A stretch of 64,000 nt of DNA from Druceiella hillmani (lineage: Eukaryota; Arthropoda; Insecta; Lepidoptera; Hepialidae): the NCBI GenBank assembly GCA_039881145.1, contig JAYKKI010000039.1, positions 16,932,001 through 16,996,000 on the forward strand. Direction: 5' to 3'. The notes beneath the pieces were generated by a model that saw only the letters and a program-made list of their open reading frames with translations, did no database searches and was not told where the DNA came from. Numbering within the stretch: position 1 is the first letter of the stretch; every line of letters begins with the position of its first letter. Both the position numbers and the translations under genes were made by a program. This document shows, in pieces, positions 1 through 13,230 of this stretch.

Positions 1-2340
1 AATTTTTGGTCTGAAGAATTTACTAAACGAACGAAAATTTACAAACTTGATCTAAAATGTCTACAGATCAGGAACATGTCCATTGATTGCTGGTTGGACA
101 TCATGGACGTTGATTCTGTGTGGGATTGCATTTCTACGAGATACGATACTGGCGTAATGATCGTATTTACATTTAAGTAAGATTTGTATATTGCAACAAG
201 AAATTTAATCACGCATATGTAGATAAGTACACGATTTATTATGTATGAGTGAACCTAATAATAAAATTTAATTATTTATTAAAAAAATATATACCTATCA
301 GCTCTCGGCCCTTACCGTATAAACGCTAATAATTTAATTACGTAAGTAAAATTACGACAAAAGGATTTTGACTAATCTAAAAACCGAAACAATCAGCCAT
401 ATGTTTTATCATTCAATTAATTAACATATATGTTAGCTAAGGCACGACAATAAAGGTCGTCTTAACATTCGGTTCAAAAATTGCATGTTGTAGCTTACTG
501 GCGTTATTCTCAACTTTATTGTTCGTTAACGTAATACCATTTTTGTTGGCTTGAAATAAAATAATCATATAATAATAATATAGAATAATCATATAATTTT
601 ACGAGCATATTTGTCGTACCTCTTTCATTTCTAATTATAAATGTTATTATTTCTTTATACAATTGAAAGTATTATTTCATGATGTACATGGATCAGAGAC
701 ATTCCTTAATTCTCAAGTAAGAACTTTAGTGGCATTTTTGCAAATACAACATATTTTTTATTAGATGTGATATATAGCGATATCTGTAGGTATCTAATTT
801 TATTCGTAACATAATTTTTATAAGGCGAGCATAAAAATTTCGTCGTTTAGTTCGTCTAATTATTTTACTAGTCTGGCAAAACAGGTGATACTGTATATAA
901 ATATAAATATCGATATCATTAAATTTAAATGGAAAATTCTTTAAAAAAAATGCTGGCAATATACTTATTTCCAAGTAAAACAGGAATGAACGAAATCAAA
1001 TTTATACAACAAAATTAAAAACATTCAGTAACGTCAAACTAAGAAGTTAAAATTAAAAGAGACATTTTAATTTTGTAGGATAAACGACATAAAATATTCA
1101 ACACAATGATATTTAATTATTACATCTCGATATAAGCGAACGACAGTAAACTTTGTGTCACACTCCGTCAAACTGTATAAGAAAATTCCAAATAAACATA
1201 TCGACCTGTCTTTCTCCAAATACTTCCAGTCAACGTTTTTAAAACGTGGTAATAGGGTATTTGACAATTTTTTAAAAAGTATTAAATATTATTCAAAATG
1301 TGAGTCTAACTAAGCGCCTCCGTCACGTTTGCTAAACAACGCCGCTAGGAATCAGGAGTATGTTGATGAGAATACTAGAGATGATCAGTTAATAAATAAG
1401 CCTGTCTCTTTTTAGCTTGCATCGTTTAAGCCACAGTACAAAGGGTAAATTAGAAATGGAATATGTATGTGACGAGCGCGCCACAAGTAAGCGCAGCTCT
1501 GCTTACTTTAAAGTATTAGCGTCTAGTCTACATTATTATTAGCACGTCACCTATAATAGTTTAACGTTTGAAGTGACGCGAGAAAGTTCTGCATTACTTT
1601 TTCTTAAAGGAAGAAACATACGTTTTACTGTATCACTGAAAAAACACTGTGTCACTGAAAATCGAATAAAAATAAGAATCGTATTCACAACCTTGCTAAA
1701 AGAGTTATTTCCCCCCGATTTATGACCCCGAAATGGCCATTAACTAAATTATGGAAAGAAATTTTGAAATAATCTATAAATTCATTGTTTTAGCATGACA
1801 TTACTCTTTTAACTATCTTCACATAAAGTGAAATAAGGTGCAATATCAGAAATCGAATTTCGAAATAAAGATTTCACGATGATGCAACATTCAGACATCA
1901 GCTTGATGGCTAATAACTTGGTACTGTTTACGTTATTCATAAAGTAGCATGATACAACATATGGCTGTTCATATAAAGGAAAGCCTCACTTAAATCGGTC
2001 CAGTAATTTTTGTATAATGTTCTGTAAAGAGACAATCAAACAAAATTAGAAAATATTCAATTGTTGCTTTATAGGGAATATTCGGTTGGTACAAAATATT
2101 GAATAATTTTTAATTTGAACCCCAATCGTTCTATTGGAAGCTCCATTCAACTCGTTAGAACAGTTTTACATGATATAAACGGACAGACAGACTGGTTCGT
2201 ACTCGATCCTAGATATGAGCCCTCCACCCTCTCTCCCTCTTCGACCGAACTATTTTATACTATAAAGTGACTAAACTGTATAAAAATAATAACTGAAATT
2301 TATTTAGTCTCTCATTAAATCTAGTATTACAATTACAGGG
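1..2340. other. Unique AT-rich stretch, no gene seen
   Basis: Both strands are dense in stops and the longest open frames (under 85 codons) are compositionally random. I see no splice-supported coding exon, RNA gene or transposon end. Confidence 0.6.
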
Positions 2341-2495
2341 GTTTACTTGACAAAAATTTAAACGCGTGCACTCTCGCTTTAAATGTTATTGACCTAATTT
2401 TTTAAAATAATTATTATTTGTGAGAAGCTTTTCAAATTTATCCGTATAATACACATAAAACAAAAAAAGATTGTGTCTGTACTTATGTAAGCGCG

Positions 2496-2802
2496 TTAGA
2501 AGTTATACTTCTTTGTATTATACAAATAACATATTTCTTGTATTATGTAAATAATAAAGTTAAAGCGCCATAATTTGGAAACTGTCTGGCAGATGATTAG
2601 CTTACAATAGCAAGCCAGCAGAAAAATAAAATGGTGGACCACTCATCAATCAAATCAAATATATAAATATATGTTAAGTGAGCAACTTCATGGTATCGAT
2701 TTCCGATAGATTTTATGTTTTATAATGAGCAAGTTCTGTCGATCAAATTTTAGTTGCATTCATAATATTTTTCCATAATACACCTAAAGAAATATAACTT
2801 CA
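2496..2802 (+). mobile_element. TIR element family A, internally deleted copy
   Basis: The left end TTAGAAGTTATACTTCTTT and the right end CACCTAAAGAAATATAACTT are inverted repeats of each other. The inner right part (AGCCAGCAG, GGTGGACCACTCATC, GTGAGCAACTTCATGG) matches the copy near 36.8 kb in the same orientation. At about 0.3 kb it lacks most of the middle of the 0.85-kb copy. There is no coding capacity, so it behaves like a non-autonomous DNA element or MITE. The superfamily is not assigned because no clear target duplication was found. Confidence 0.6.
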
Positions 2803-3358
2803 AAAGTTTGCATGAAAGGTAATTCCTGTAGAGTCGTAAATTCGAAACGCCCTAACAAAAAAAAAACTTTCTGGTATGTGCTTGTGATCACACGTAGAAG
2901 CAAAAAACTTCTAATTTTGAAACATATTTATAATGATAATTACATTGATGTTATATAATGAATATTAGTTCGGCGTATCAGAAACAATACGCGATTATTA
3001 TTTTAAAATACGATAACATTCGCGCATTCTATTAAATTATACCCAAATAAAATATTAATCAAAAAGTGCACATGACAAAGTCTAAAAAGTTGTACACTTG
3101 GCTCATGCAGAAGGGAGCCGAGTTTACCCGATTCAGCGTCACCGATACGAGCTTTACGACTCAGTTTCGTTCACTGGTCATATAAAGTGTGCTGGTGCAC
3201 AAATTGCCTAGGTGAGCCTAAGAAGTTGTCACTTCAAAAACAGAGGCACGTATTATATATAATATCGATAAATCATTTTTAAGGATCGACAAACAATCAG
3301 CCGCTTAATGTTTATTTTTTGAAGTTAAAATAACGTCGAGAGCGATCTTCATTGTTCG

Positions 3359-3612
3359 TAAATACAGAATGTCATTGAACTCTTATTTAAATGTTTCACT
3401 TCCAGTCACATATAATTTCATGAAAAAATTAATTATATATGGTCTCTTATATCTGTTAATTTTTGAAATCATCTGTCACGCCTTTATTAAATACAGAATG
3501 TTGTTGAACTCTTAAATGTTTCACTTCCAGTCACACATAATTTCATGAAAAAATGAATTATCTATGGTCTCTTATGTCTGTTGATTTTTGAAATCATCTG
3601 TCACGCTTTTAT
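3359..3612. repeat. Tandem duplication, 129-bp unit, two copies
   Basis: TAAATACAGAATG begins at 3359 and again at 3488, and the sequence stays highly similar through TCATCTGTCACGC(C/T)TTTAT in both units. Small indels and substitutions separate the copies, so this is a local duplication of moderate age. The short ORF starting in the second unit is incidental. Confidence 0.85.
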
Positions 3613-4084
3613 AGATCCTGGTTCTTTTATCGGTGCAGCGTATGTTAACCTCAAACTATTTTACAAATTAAAAATAAACATTTTTGTTACTACAGTAATT
3701 TTTCGAAGATTAACCTATCACAAAAAAATAACTCTGCCAATGGAAGTGTTTAATGAATACTAATAATTTGTAGAAGTTGAATTTATAAATTAAGTATTGA
3801 TTTCATTAATACTTAATTTATCGTTATTAAATCATATAACAAAGATTAAATTTTAAATTGTTTTCGACACTTATTCGTTTAAATAATTGTCCTACCTTAT
3901 TGCGAATATATTTGTAACTGATATAGTAATTAACTTTTACCTGCGTCGATGTTTTCTCTTTTTTGAGTTATTCTGATTTAATGCACCGTTACAAATTGTT
4001 AACACCCGTATAAACTTAATATCTAAACTGAAGTCAATATAAAGAATCATTGAAATCGATGGAATTGATCTTGGATATAACAAT

Positions 4085-4085
<1 letters not shown>

Positions 4086-4151
<66 letters not shown>

Positions 4152-4152
4152 G
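4086..4152. repeat. (TA)n microsatellite
   Basis: About 30 TA units with one TG interruption near 4140. Repetitive YIYI-type reading frames across it are artefacts. Confidence 0.95.
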
Positions 4153-4644
4153 AATACAAACAAATGGATAACTTTCTGAAAAATGATATATTTGTAGCTG
4201 TCATTGTTCATACGTGCATTTACGATTAGTAAAAGTATTTTGTAATGAAAAACCTGCGAAAAATTGTTATCATACTTTCTTATTAGAAATAATAATAATC
4301 GGAGGTATCTGAAAATTTTCCGAATAAGTAAAATCATAGAAGAAAAATCACGGGCAGCCTTACATTTTATGTAAAGAAAAATTATTGATTTTTTCGTATA
4401 ATCTCATTATTTATGGAATTACCATAATGTTAAGATGACACGTTTTTACGGTATGGCATATTATAATGCGAGACTCGACGTATTTTTCAATCTTTCACTC
4501 AATGAATTCCATATTGTTTTCTCTCTATCCTAAACGTTAAAATAGCCTCTCAGCTCTACGAATTTACCCTCTAAGCCTACGTAAATTACTCACGACATCA
4601 TACTGCAATACAATTCCAGCCCAAAACTCCTCATCTTGCGCAAT

Positions 4645-4870
4645 CATATTCGTATCATAATTGAGCGCTCGCACCCGAAGCGTTCACGCAGCGCCAGCGC
4701 CGGCACCGCTCGCGGGCCGACGGCGACGGACGCTCGCGCCGCCGGGCGTTCCCACCGGGCGCCGCGCTCGTGGGAAGCCGCGCCGCTCATCTAGAACGCA
4801 CCACTCATTAGCTGAACGCGTGCGGGCGGGACTGTTTACAGATATGATCCGCAGCGCACCGATCCTTTAG
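4645..4870. promoter_or_regulatory. GC- and CpG-rich island
   Basis: An abrupt rise from about 30% to well over 60% GC, dense in CpG (GCGCCAGCGCCGGCACC, GGGCGCCGCGCTCG). One frame is open for about 69 codons (4661-4870), but it is Arg/Ala/Pro-rich as expected from random GC-rich DNA and starts at TTG, so I do not call a gene. It could be an unmethylated promoter, a first exon or a conserved regulatory block. Confidence 0.35.
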
Positions 4871-5734
4871 ACGTTTTCGATGGTATTATTAAGTTATCTA
4901 CATGTTATTGTATATTAATAAACAAATAGTTAACAGAATTTTATTTTTCATGAATATTTGTATTAATGACATTTTTTCTCTTCCGAGATCAAGTAAAACA
5001 CTACCACCTTTTACTGAAGGAGTATCATGATCTAAGAACAGTCGACCCTTAAAAATACTGACAGTTAAAATTCGTTAATCAACAGTAAGTGGTCAACCAG
5101 AAACGGGAATATCATTAATCTACCGATGGAATGAATTTAATAACTTCCATCGTGATCTACTTATTTTTTTTGTGAATACGAGGTCTCCACGTCAAAATTC
5201 CAATTGTTTTATTAAAAAAGTCAAACATTAAATATATAGGAAACAGAAATACGCAATTTCAAAAATCTTTAGTTTTAGCAATTTCATTTCAGGACTACAA
5301 CGTTTGCCTCTAATGATTTATTGATTACAAATTAAGTAATACACATTATCAGAGGTGGCTTAGACTTATATTACATTGGTCTGTTAAAAATGTTAAATAA
5401 AGCAATTTTTATTCGAAAAATAATAAGCTAAGGAAGACAATCTAATATTAAGATAGGTTTTTTATCTTTGCATTCATTCTTAGATCGTTGTTTATTTATA
5501 TTCATTTTAAGGAATATCTTCCGATTTTAAATTTCAAAAGAAATGTTTAATGACCAGAATGTCATCTACATCTTTATTAATTTTCCATTAGATTAACCTA
5601 AAAATATAGTTTTATTTACAAGAGTATCATAAACTTATTATCCTTGCAAATTACAAATTGAAAGTATAAATACAAACAAAAACAGCAATGGGAAACACTA
5701 GTCGGAAAGATGAATCGGTAGTTTTTCAATACCT

Positions 5735-5883
5735 ATGTTGTTTATATTTATAACTTAAATATATTGTTTATATTTATAACTTAAATATGTTGTTTATATT
5801 TATAACTTAAATATGTTGTTTATATTTATAACTTAAATATGTTGTTTATAATTATAACTTAAATATGTTGTTTATATTTATCA
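5735..5883. repeat. 26-bp minisatellite, about 5.7 copies
   Basis: ATGTTGTTTATATTTATAAC plus TTAAAT repeats head to tail at 5735, 5761, 5787, 5813 and 5839, then a partial unit. Copies differ by one or two bases. Confidence 0.95.
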
Positions 5884-6497
5884 ATAACAAGAAACATTAT
5901 ACGAAGGTGAAAATAATTAAATTTATCCAAAAATCTAGTATTGCCTTATCACTTCGAATTGAGAAAGCATTTCGGCAAACCATTTTTAGGAACAGATATA
6001 GCGCCTACATGGCAACTTCCAGTTGATTAGACTTCTGGTAAAGTCCTGATTATTTTTTTAATACAATTTAAATTAAATTTTATTATGTAAATAATACAAC
6101 GCCACCTCTTTGTAGAAACTTGATTAGCGGTTAATCTTCTTGACATTATCCTTTAACATTATCCACATATCTAGCTTCGATACGGATCTATCTAAGCCAC
6201 AAGAAAAAATTAATAATTAATTAATTAGTGAGATTTTTGTTAACAAATGCACTTACGAAAATACAAAATTAAAGGTACCATTTCTCAAAGAAATGCTATT
6301 TAAAATTAAGCGACGTATGAAGATGGCGTAAGTATCGTGACTATATAAGTTTGAACGTTTTTATTTTCTCCCATATGTATTAATATTTCAAACTTTTGTT
6401 GCCAGATATTCAAAATTGATTCAAACTATTAAATTAATTTATCCATTTATGTACTTAACCATGTAATACTAACTTAACTATCAATATTTAAATAATT

Positions 6498-6730
6498 AAA
6501 TGTGATATCTCGATCAGGATTATCACCAATAATATCATCAAGATACCGCACGTGATGTATCAAACGTGCGGCCGATACATCACGTGCGGTATGTTGATGA
6601 TATTAAATTATTAAATGTGATATCTCTATCAGGATCATCACGGTCCAGATCCAATTGTTCAATCGATCCTTGTAATAACAATTTAGTATAACCGTGCGGC
6701 CGATACATCACGTGCGGTATGTTGATTACT
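6498..6730. repeat. CACGTG-cored inverted repeat with a partial tandem copy
   Basis: Arms 6531-6561 and 6574-6604 are 31-bp inverted repeats with one mismatch, separated by 12 bp (AAACGTGCGGCC). Each arm contains GCACGTGATGTATC, so the E-box CACGTG occurs in both arms. The flanking block GTGATATCTC(G)ATCAGGAT recurs at about 6501 and 6615. A third half-site, GCCGATACATCACGTGCGGT, recurs near 6700. The whole is a nested duplication around a hairpin. A regulatory cluster or a small foldback element are both possible. Confidence 0.75.
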
Positions 6731-6779
6731 CGCTATCAAGAACGCTGCGAGCGCAACACTTCACCGATCGAATAAAATA

Positions 6780-6865
6780 ACTCCTAGAGGCCGGTCAACC
6801 TTCCTTGCCAGCCTCTCTTAGGCGGCGCGGGGCTGGAGAGTGGCGCGAGTGAAAGCCTCCTGAGT
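6780..6865. promoter_or_regulatory. Short GC-rich segment
   Basis: An 85-bp GC-rich patch (GGCGGCGCGGGGCTGGAGAG) in AT-rich surroundings. No convincing reading frame crosses it on either strand. Confidence 0.2.
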
Positions 6866-7739
6866 GGACAGTTTGATGTATGAGAGCGTTTTTGATCATT
6901 GCAATTTAAAGTTACATGACTCAGTTTATACCATCTATACGCTCCACTGTTATTGCGAAATAAAATCAGGTGAGATATGTAGACAAACTTATCAAAAAAG
7001 GTCGATAAAAGATATAGTGTTGGGTTCAGGTGTAACAAAAATTAAAACAACACTTCTTTCATAAAATAAAAAACGTCGATGGGAAAAAAATTAAAAAATA
7101 AACCCTTAAAAATTCTATATTAATAGTTGATCAGAAGAGTCAATTAGAGGTAGGAAATCTTTTATTTCTTTATGCAAATTCGGGTCCTTTTTCGTAAAAC
7201 TTTCTGAATGCTTTTTCTACGGAACTCTTTGAACCAGGAAGAGGAAACAAAGTGCAGATTGTATCCTTTTATGTACTTTATCCATAAATATAACATACTA
7301 ATATAGGAAACTCGTAGGCCGGCAGGGTCTTAAAAAATGCGTAAAACTCGAAAAAAAAGCGAAAGACTTTAATTTTGACCATGTACTCGTAGTTTGAATG
7401 TCAATATCGGCCAGTAATCATTTTAGACAATAAAAAAACGATTGAAACAAATAATTTTTTATAATTGTTTCTGAAACTTTATTATGTATTTCTTTAGATT
7501 TTTATTATTCAAAAGTTTAACTTAAGTTTAGTACTAATGGTAATTTCACTTTTTTCCTTGTTTAAACGAAAGAATATACCAACAATAACATAATTAATAA
7601 GAAATTCTGATCGCGATTAATTTAATAAAAGAAATTGACGTAAAAAGCTCTTACTATGGAAAAACAACTGTCAAACATCAAATTCATATATTCAAATAAT
7701 CTCTGTTTACGCACTCGTTTTTGCTTATTGTTGAATTTT

Positions 7740-8506
7740 GAATTTATACTTCTTTAGGCGCGTTATGAAAAATTGATGAGAATGAAAATTTACGATGCGC
7801 ACGCACGATGCAACAAAAATCGACAGGAAAAGTTGGTCACGATGCAACAAAAATCGGCAGTATGAAGTTGCTCACGTTGCGCGCGCAAAATGCAACAAAA
7901 AATTGGCAGGATGAAGTTGCTCACTAAACATATATTACTTGCATGCATGTAGTGACTGATATTATAGTCATGATAGTTATTGAGGTATTTTATAAATACA
8001 CAACACGTGTTTTATATTCATACAAATCTAAATTATATCTGTGCTTTTCAATATTATTTTTAGTGAGTGCAATTGAATAGTGGTCCATATAATAAAAATA
8101 CTTATTTATTGTGAATATTAGTGATAAAAATAGTGCTTATAAGGTTTTTAAAATTTTTTTTAAATGTATCTCTCTAAATGAGGTTCAGCTTCGTTATGTA
8201 TTTATTTGCATTATATACAAATTATTATGTTATAATTTATTAAAAACTTATATATTAATAAATTACGATAAATATTCAGCATATTCATTTATTTTCATTA
8301 TTAGTTAAACTTTATTTAGCTTGTTTTATTAATTTAACAGTTCATTGTATACATTTTAATTTTTAAAATTTACGTGTTTAATTGAATTTTGATTTTACAA
8401 ACCGTATTTATAATCACTGCCCAGTCCTTTTATTATTTTATTTCCATTAATTATTTACGTGCTAAATAAAATTATTCTTGTGCTAGAAAGAAATATAACT
8501 TCTAAC
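7740..8506 (-). mobile_element. TIR element family A, inverted copy
   Basis: The left edge (TATACTTCTTTAGGCGCGTT) is the reverse complement of the right edge of the 36.2-kb copy. The right edge (AATATAACTTCTAACGCGTG) is the reverse complement of its left edge. The segment CCTTTTATTATTTTATTTCC near 8430 matches the same place in that copy in reverse. The element therefore lies on the minus strand. No transposase is seen. Confidence 0.6.
7797..7925. repeat. ~45-bp direct repeats inside the TIR element
   Basis: ATGCAACAAAAAT(C/T)G(G/A)CAG followed by (A)TGAAGTTG(C)TCAC occurs three times. Other copies of the element show the related motif GTGAGCAACTTC on the opposite strand, so this is an internal expansion specific to this copy. 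Confidence 0.7.
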
Positions 8507-9264
8507 GCGTGTACATAAGTACAAGGCACAATTTTTTATTCTTTTATAATATGAATTAGTGACTGTATTTAAATATTCAAAGATTAGTGTTACTAAGAAT
8601 GTCAATCAAGTTGAAAAAATTATAAAAAAAGTTTTTTAATAAATCGCACTTTGTACGGGAACTATTTTTTAAATCAATTTTTTATAATAAAATAATTGCA
8701 AGCTGAAATTATTTTGTCGAATTCATGGTTTTTAATGTAAATTATTTAATTTAAAAACAAATAAACAGTGAAATAATTACAGAATTGCATTTGTTCTAAA
8801 CTCAAAAAGAGCGAATAATTCACTCATTGGACAAGATAATCACAATTTAGTATATGATCTGTGACGTCAATAACAGTTAACAGTTGATTTTTAATCAATT
8901 CAGGCAATGGCCATATATTAACAATAAGTTATTAATGTTGACTATTTTCTATAGTTGTTTCTAAAAAAATATTACTTAATTAGCTTTTATAATTGTTGTT
9001 TTCATTTCTTATTAACAATTTATTATAATGTAAGCATAAAGAATATAATATATGCCCTTTTACGTATTTTATTTGTTGCTCTTTCCTTATGGTCAATTGC
9101 GAAATCATTTTTTTTCATATCCTAAAAAAGTCAACTTAAAAAAGTGTACTTAATTTCTATATCGCCAGACTCATTGGCCGGCCAACATTTTTTTTTGTTT
9201 ATTATTGAAGGTACCATTGTAATATTTATCAACATTCAGTACATTTTCTGATTCAAGATATCTG

Positions 9265-11925
9265 TAATGATATTAAGATCTTATAAATTTATATTAATGA
9301 TACTGCGCTCGCATAAATTTTTATTAATGATACTTCATCCGAATAGATTTTTCTTGAATAATATTTTACTGGTATAGATTTTTATTAGTAATATTTCGCC
9401 CGTATGGATTTTTTATTAATGATATTTCGCTCGCATAAATTTTTCATTAACGTTATGTCACCTGTACATACTTTTTATTATAGATATTTTGCTCGCATAC
9501 ATTTTTATTAATGATACTTCATCCGAATAGATTTTTTTTTAATAACATTTTACTGGTATAGATTTTTATTAGTAATATTTCGCCCGTATGGATTTTTTAT
9601 TAATGATATTTCGATCGCATAAATTTTTCATTAACGTTATGTCACCTGTACATACTTTTTATTATAGATATTTTGCTCGCATAGATTTTTATTAATGATA
9701 CTTCATCCGAATAGATTTTTTTTTAATAACATTTTACTGGTATAGATTTTTATTAGTAATATTTCGCCCGTATGGATTTTTTATTAATGATATTTCGCTC
9801 GCATAAATTTTTCATTAACGTTATGTCACCTGTACATACTTTTTATTATAGATATTTTGCTCGCATAGATTTTTATTAATGATACTTCATCCGAATAGAT
9901 TTTTTTTTAATAACATTTTACTGGTATAGATTTTTATTAGTAATATTTCGCCCGTATGGATTTTTTATTAATGATATTTCGATCGCATAAATTTTTCATT
10001 AACGTTATGTCACCTGTACATACTTTTTATTATAGATATTTTGCTCGCATACATTTTTATTAATGATACTTCATCCGAATAGATTTTTCTTGAATAATGT
10101 TTTACTGGTATAGATTTTGATTAGTGATATTTCGCCCGTATAGATTTTTTATTAATGATATTTCGCCCGCATAAATTTTTCATTAACGTTATGTCACCTG
10201 TGCATACTTTCTATTATAGATATTTTGCTCGCATAGATTTTTATTAATGATACTTCATCCGAATAGATTTTTCTTGAATAATGTTTTACTGGTATAGATT
10301 TTGATTAGTGATATTTCGCCCGTATAGATTTTTTATTAATGATATTTCGCCCGCATAAATTTTTCATTAACGTTATGTCACCTGTGCATACTTTCTATTA
10401 TAGATATTTTGCTCGCATAGATTTTTATTAATGATACTTCATCCGAATAGATTTTTCTTGAATAATGTTTTACTGGTATAGATTTTGATTAGTGATATTT
10501 CGCCCGTATAGATTTTTTATTAATGATATTTCGATCGCATAAATTTTTCATTAACGTTATGTCACCTGTACATACTTTTTATTATAGATATTTTGCTCGC
10601 ATACATTTTTATTAATGATACTTCATCCGAATAGATTTTTTTTTAATAACATTTTACTGGTATAGATTTTTATTAGTAATATTTCGCCCGTATGGATTTT
10701 TTATTAATGATATTTCGATCGCATAAATTTTTCATTAACGTTATGTCACCTGTACATACTTTTTATTATAGATATTTTGCTCGCATACATTTTTATTAAT
10801 GATACTTCATCCGAATAGATTTTTCTTGAATAATGTTTTACTGGTATAGATTTTGATTAGTGATATTTCGCCCGTATAGATTTTTTATTAATGATATTTC
10901 GCCCGCATAAATTTTTCATTAACGTTATGTCACCTGTGCATACTTTCTATTATAGATATTTTGCTCGCATAGATTTTTATTAATGATACTTCATCCGAAT
11001 AGATTTTTCTTGAATAATGTTTTACTGGTATAGATTTTGATTAGTGATATTTCGCCCGTATAGATTTTTTATTAATGATATTTCGCCCGCATAAATTTTT
11101 CATTAACGTTATGTCACCTGTACATACTTTCTATTATAGATATTTTGCTCGCATAGATTTTTATTAATGATACTTCATCCGAATAGATTTTTCTTGAATA
11201 ATGTTTTACTGGTATAGATTTTGATTAGTGATATTTCGCCCGTATAGATTTTTTATTAATGATATTTCGCCCGCATAAATTTTTCATTAACGTTATGTCA
11301 CCTGTACATACTTTCTATTATAGATATTTTGCTCGCATAGATTTTTATTAATGATACTTCATCCGAATAGATTTTTCTTGAATAATGTTTTACTGGTATA
11401 GATTTTGATTAGTGATATTTCGCCCGTATAGATTTTTTATTAATGATATTTCGCCCGCATAAATTTTTCATTAACGTTATGTCACCTGTGCATACTTTCT
11501 ATTATAGATATTTTGCTCGCATAAATTTTTATTAATGATACTTCATCCGAATAGATTTTTCTTGAATAATGTTTTACTGGTATAGATTTTGATTAGTGAT
11601 ATTTCGCCCGTATGGATTTTTTATTAATGATATTTGGCCCGCATAAATTTTTCATTAACGTTATGTCACCTGTACATACTTTCTATTATAGATATTTTGC
11701 TCGCATAAATTTTTATTAATTATACTTCATCCGAATAGATTTTTCTTGAATAACATTTTACTGGTTTAGATTTTTATTAGTGATATTTCGCCCGTATGGA
11801 TTTTTTATTAATGATATTTTGCCCGCATAAATATTTCATTAACGTTATGTCACTTGTACATACTTTCTATTATAGATATTTTGCTCGCATAGATTTTTAT
11901 TAATTATATTTCGTTCGCATATGTT
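9265..11925. repeat. 184-bp higher-order satellite, about 14.5 copies
   Basis: The marker GTCAC(C/T)TG occurs at 9457 and then every 184 bp exactly, 14 times in all, up to 11849. Each 184-bp unit splits into six related subunits of 31, 31, 30, 31, 30 and 31 bp, each shaped GATATTTCGCTCGCATAAAT plus TTTT-ATTAAT. Two variants exist: one with TTTTTTTTAATAACATTTTA and one with TTTCTTGAATAATGTTTTA. They are not randomly mixed, because a block of the first type (about 10515-10760) sits inside the second. No ORF or RNA gene is present. Confidence 0.97.
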
Positions 11926-11929
11926 TTTT

Positions 11930-13070
11930 ATATATATACGGCGGAGTTTTTCTCTAGTAGCAAAGTTTATATCTAAAGATGTATCGTTGACAGGAATAAA
12001 AGTAAATTATAGCTTAGCTGGGACTTTATGCTGAGGAGCTGTAACAATCCTGACAGTTCCTTTTCATCAGTTCCTTAGCTCGTGTACAAGTTTCTTTCTG
12101 TGTTGGTGCTAATAATTGAATTTCAAATCGCTGAGAGAATACTCGATAAGGATCAAAGGTAGCCCCAATATTTTAATCCAAATCCCAAGCGCCATCCAAG
12201 TGAAAGACCTATTTAGATCAATTTAGTAAATTTTTCTATTTATTAGGTTTTAATCTCTAACAGACAGACAAACAGACGGACGGAAAAAAATTCACCTGTA
12301 TTTTTGTACGAGTCGTTAGTATAGCTAATATTGTCAAATCTTGTAAACGAACGCTAAGTGCCATGTCAAGGAAAATACTTAATTTTATGCGTGGTATATA
12401 ATTCTAAAAAAAAACTGTTGTTACTTTATATAAAACATACACTGTATCCTTTTTCAGGGTTTAAAAAATACAACATTGGAAGATCATCAAAATAAATTTA
12501 TTGGTTTTTAAATCATATGCGGTCAAGCAAACAAGTAAACTGATAAACATTTCCGCATCTTGTGATAAATTTCCTTTCTCTTATTTTTTATTGTTATTAA
12601 AAAAAAAGAATTAAAGACAACAAAATGATATACGTGAAAAAATTCCGTAAAACTTATTTGAATCTGACATCCATTTGTTAGACACTAAAATAATTTTTAA
12701 CCCGACTTTTTAATCGATTAAATCGCGTGTTTTCATTATAAATGTCCACAACACTATTTACTATAAGTTTTATTTTATATATTAAGTTACAGTGTAAAAA
12801 TATGATTAAAATACATATTTTTCAAGAGAAATTTTCGACATCCTAAACAGGAACTAACACTCTTCTTTCTTAATTCGTAACTACGTGAAACCTTCTTTAG
12901 CACGTGTCCTTAAAAGTATGGTATTTCTATTCAATTACTCAATACTATAAACATAATATATTGCCTTTTTACAGATGGATGAAAAACATCACGAATTTGT
13001 TCAAAATTATGGAATGTATAATACTACCTAAACTTTTTTGGTAAAAACGAAGGACCACCCCACTATGATG
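11930..13070. other. Unique AT-rich stretch, no gene seen
   Basis: Random short frames only. A short run rich in ACAGACAGACAAACAGACGG lies near 12262 and resembles simple repeats elsewhere in the window. Confidence 0.5.
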
Positions 13071-13120
13071 AAATGAAACTACGTGATGTGGTATTATTTC
13101 TACTTTCTTTAAGTTCTTTA

Positions 13121-13161
13121 CCACGACCTAGGTTTCGTTGTATTACAACATCTTCAAGTGG
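13121..13161 (-). ncRNA. Hammerhead-like motif, copy 1 left arm, damaged core
   Basis: The minus-strand mirror of the right arm. The core reads TTGAAGA instead of CTGAAGA, so the conserved first C is lost. Stems I, II and III are otherwise kept. It is probably inactive even if the family motif is functional. Confidence 0.3.
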
Positions 13162-13189
13162 GCTGTTAGCAAAGATCTTTGCGAATAAC

Positions 13190-13230
13190 CCACCTGAAGA
13201 CGTTGTAATACAACGAAACCTAGGTCGTGG
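13190..13230 (+). ncRNA. Hammerhead-like ribozyme motif, copy 1 right arm
   Basis: Read 5' to 3': CCAC (13190-13193, stem I), CTGAAGA core (13194-13200), an extra C (13201), stem II GTTGT/ACAAC with loop AAT (13202-13214), GAAA (13215-13218), stem III CC-TA-GG (13219-13224), TC completing the cleavage triplet (13225-13226), and GTGG closing stem I (13227-13230). This is the order of a type I hammerhead (CUGANGA, stem II, GAAA, stem III, UH). Two departures are visible. One base is inserted between A9 and stem II. Stem III has only a two-base loop, although CCTAGG is self-complementary and could pair between two molecules, as proposed for other short-stem-III hammerheads. Catalysis is inferred, not shown. 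Confidence 0.45.

Noticed and set aside
9265..11925. CRISPR-like regular repeats (also 29.1 and 63 kb arrays)
   Set aside because: Units are contiguous related monomers without unique spacers, there are no cas genes, and the DNA is eukaryotic.
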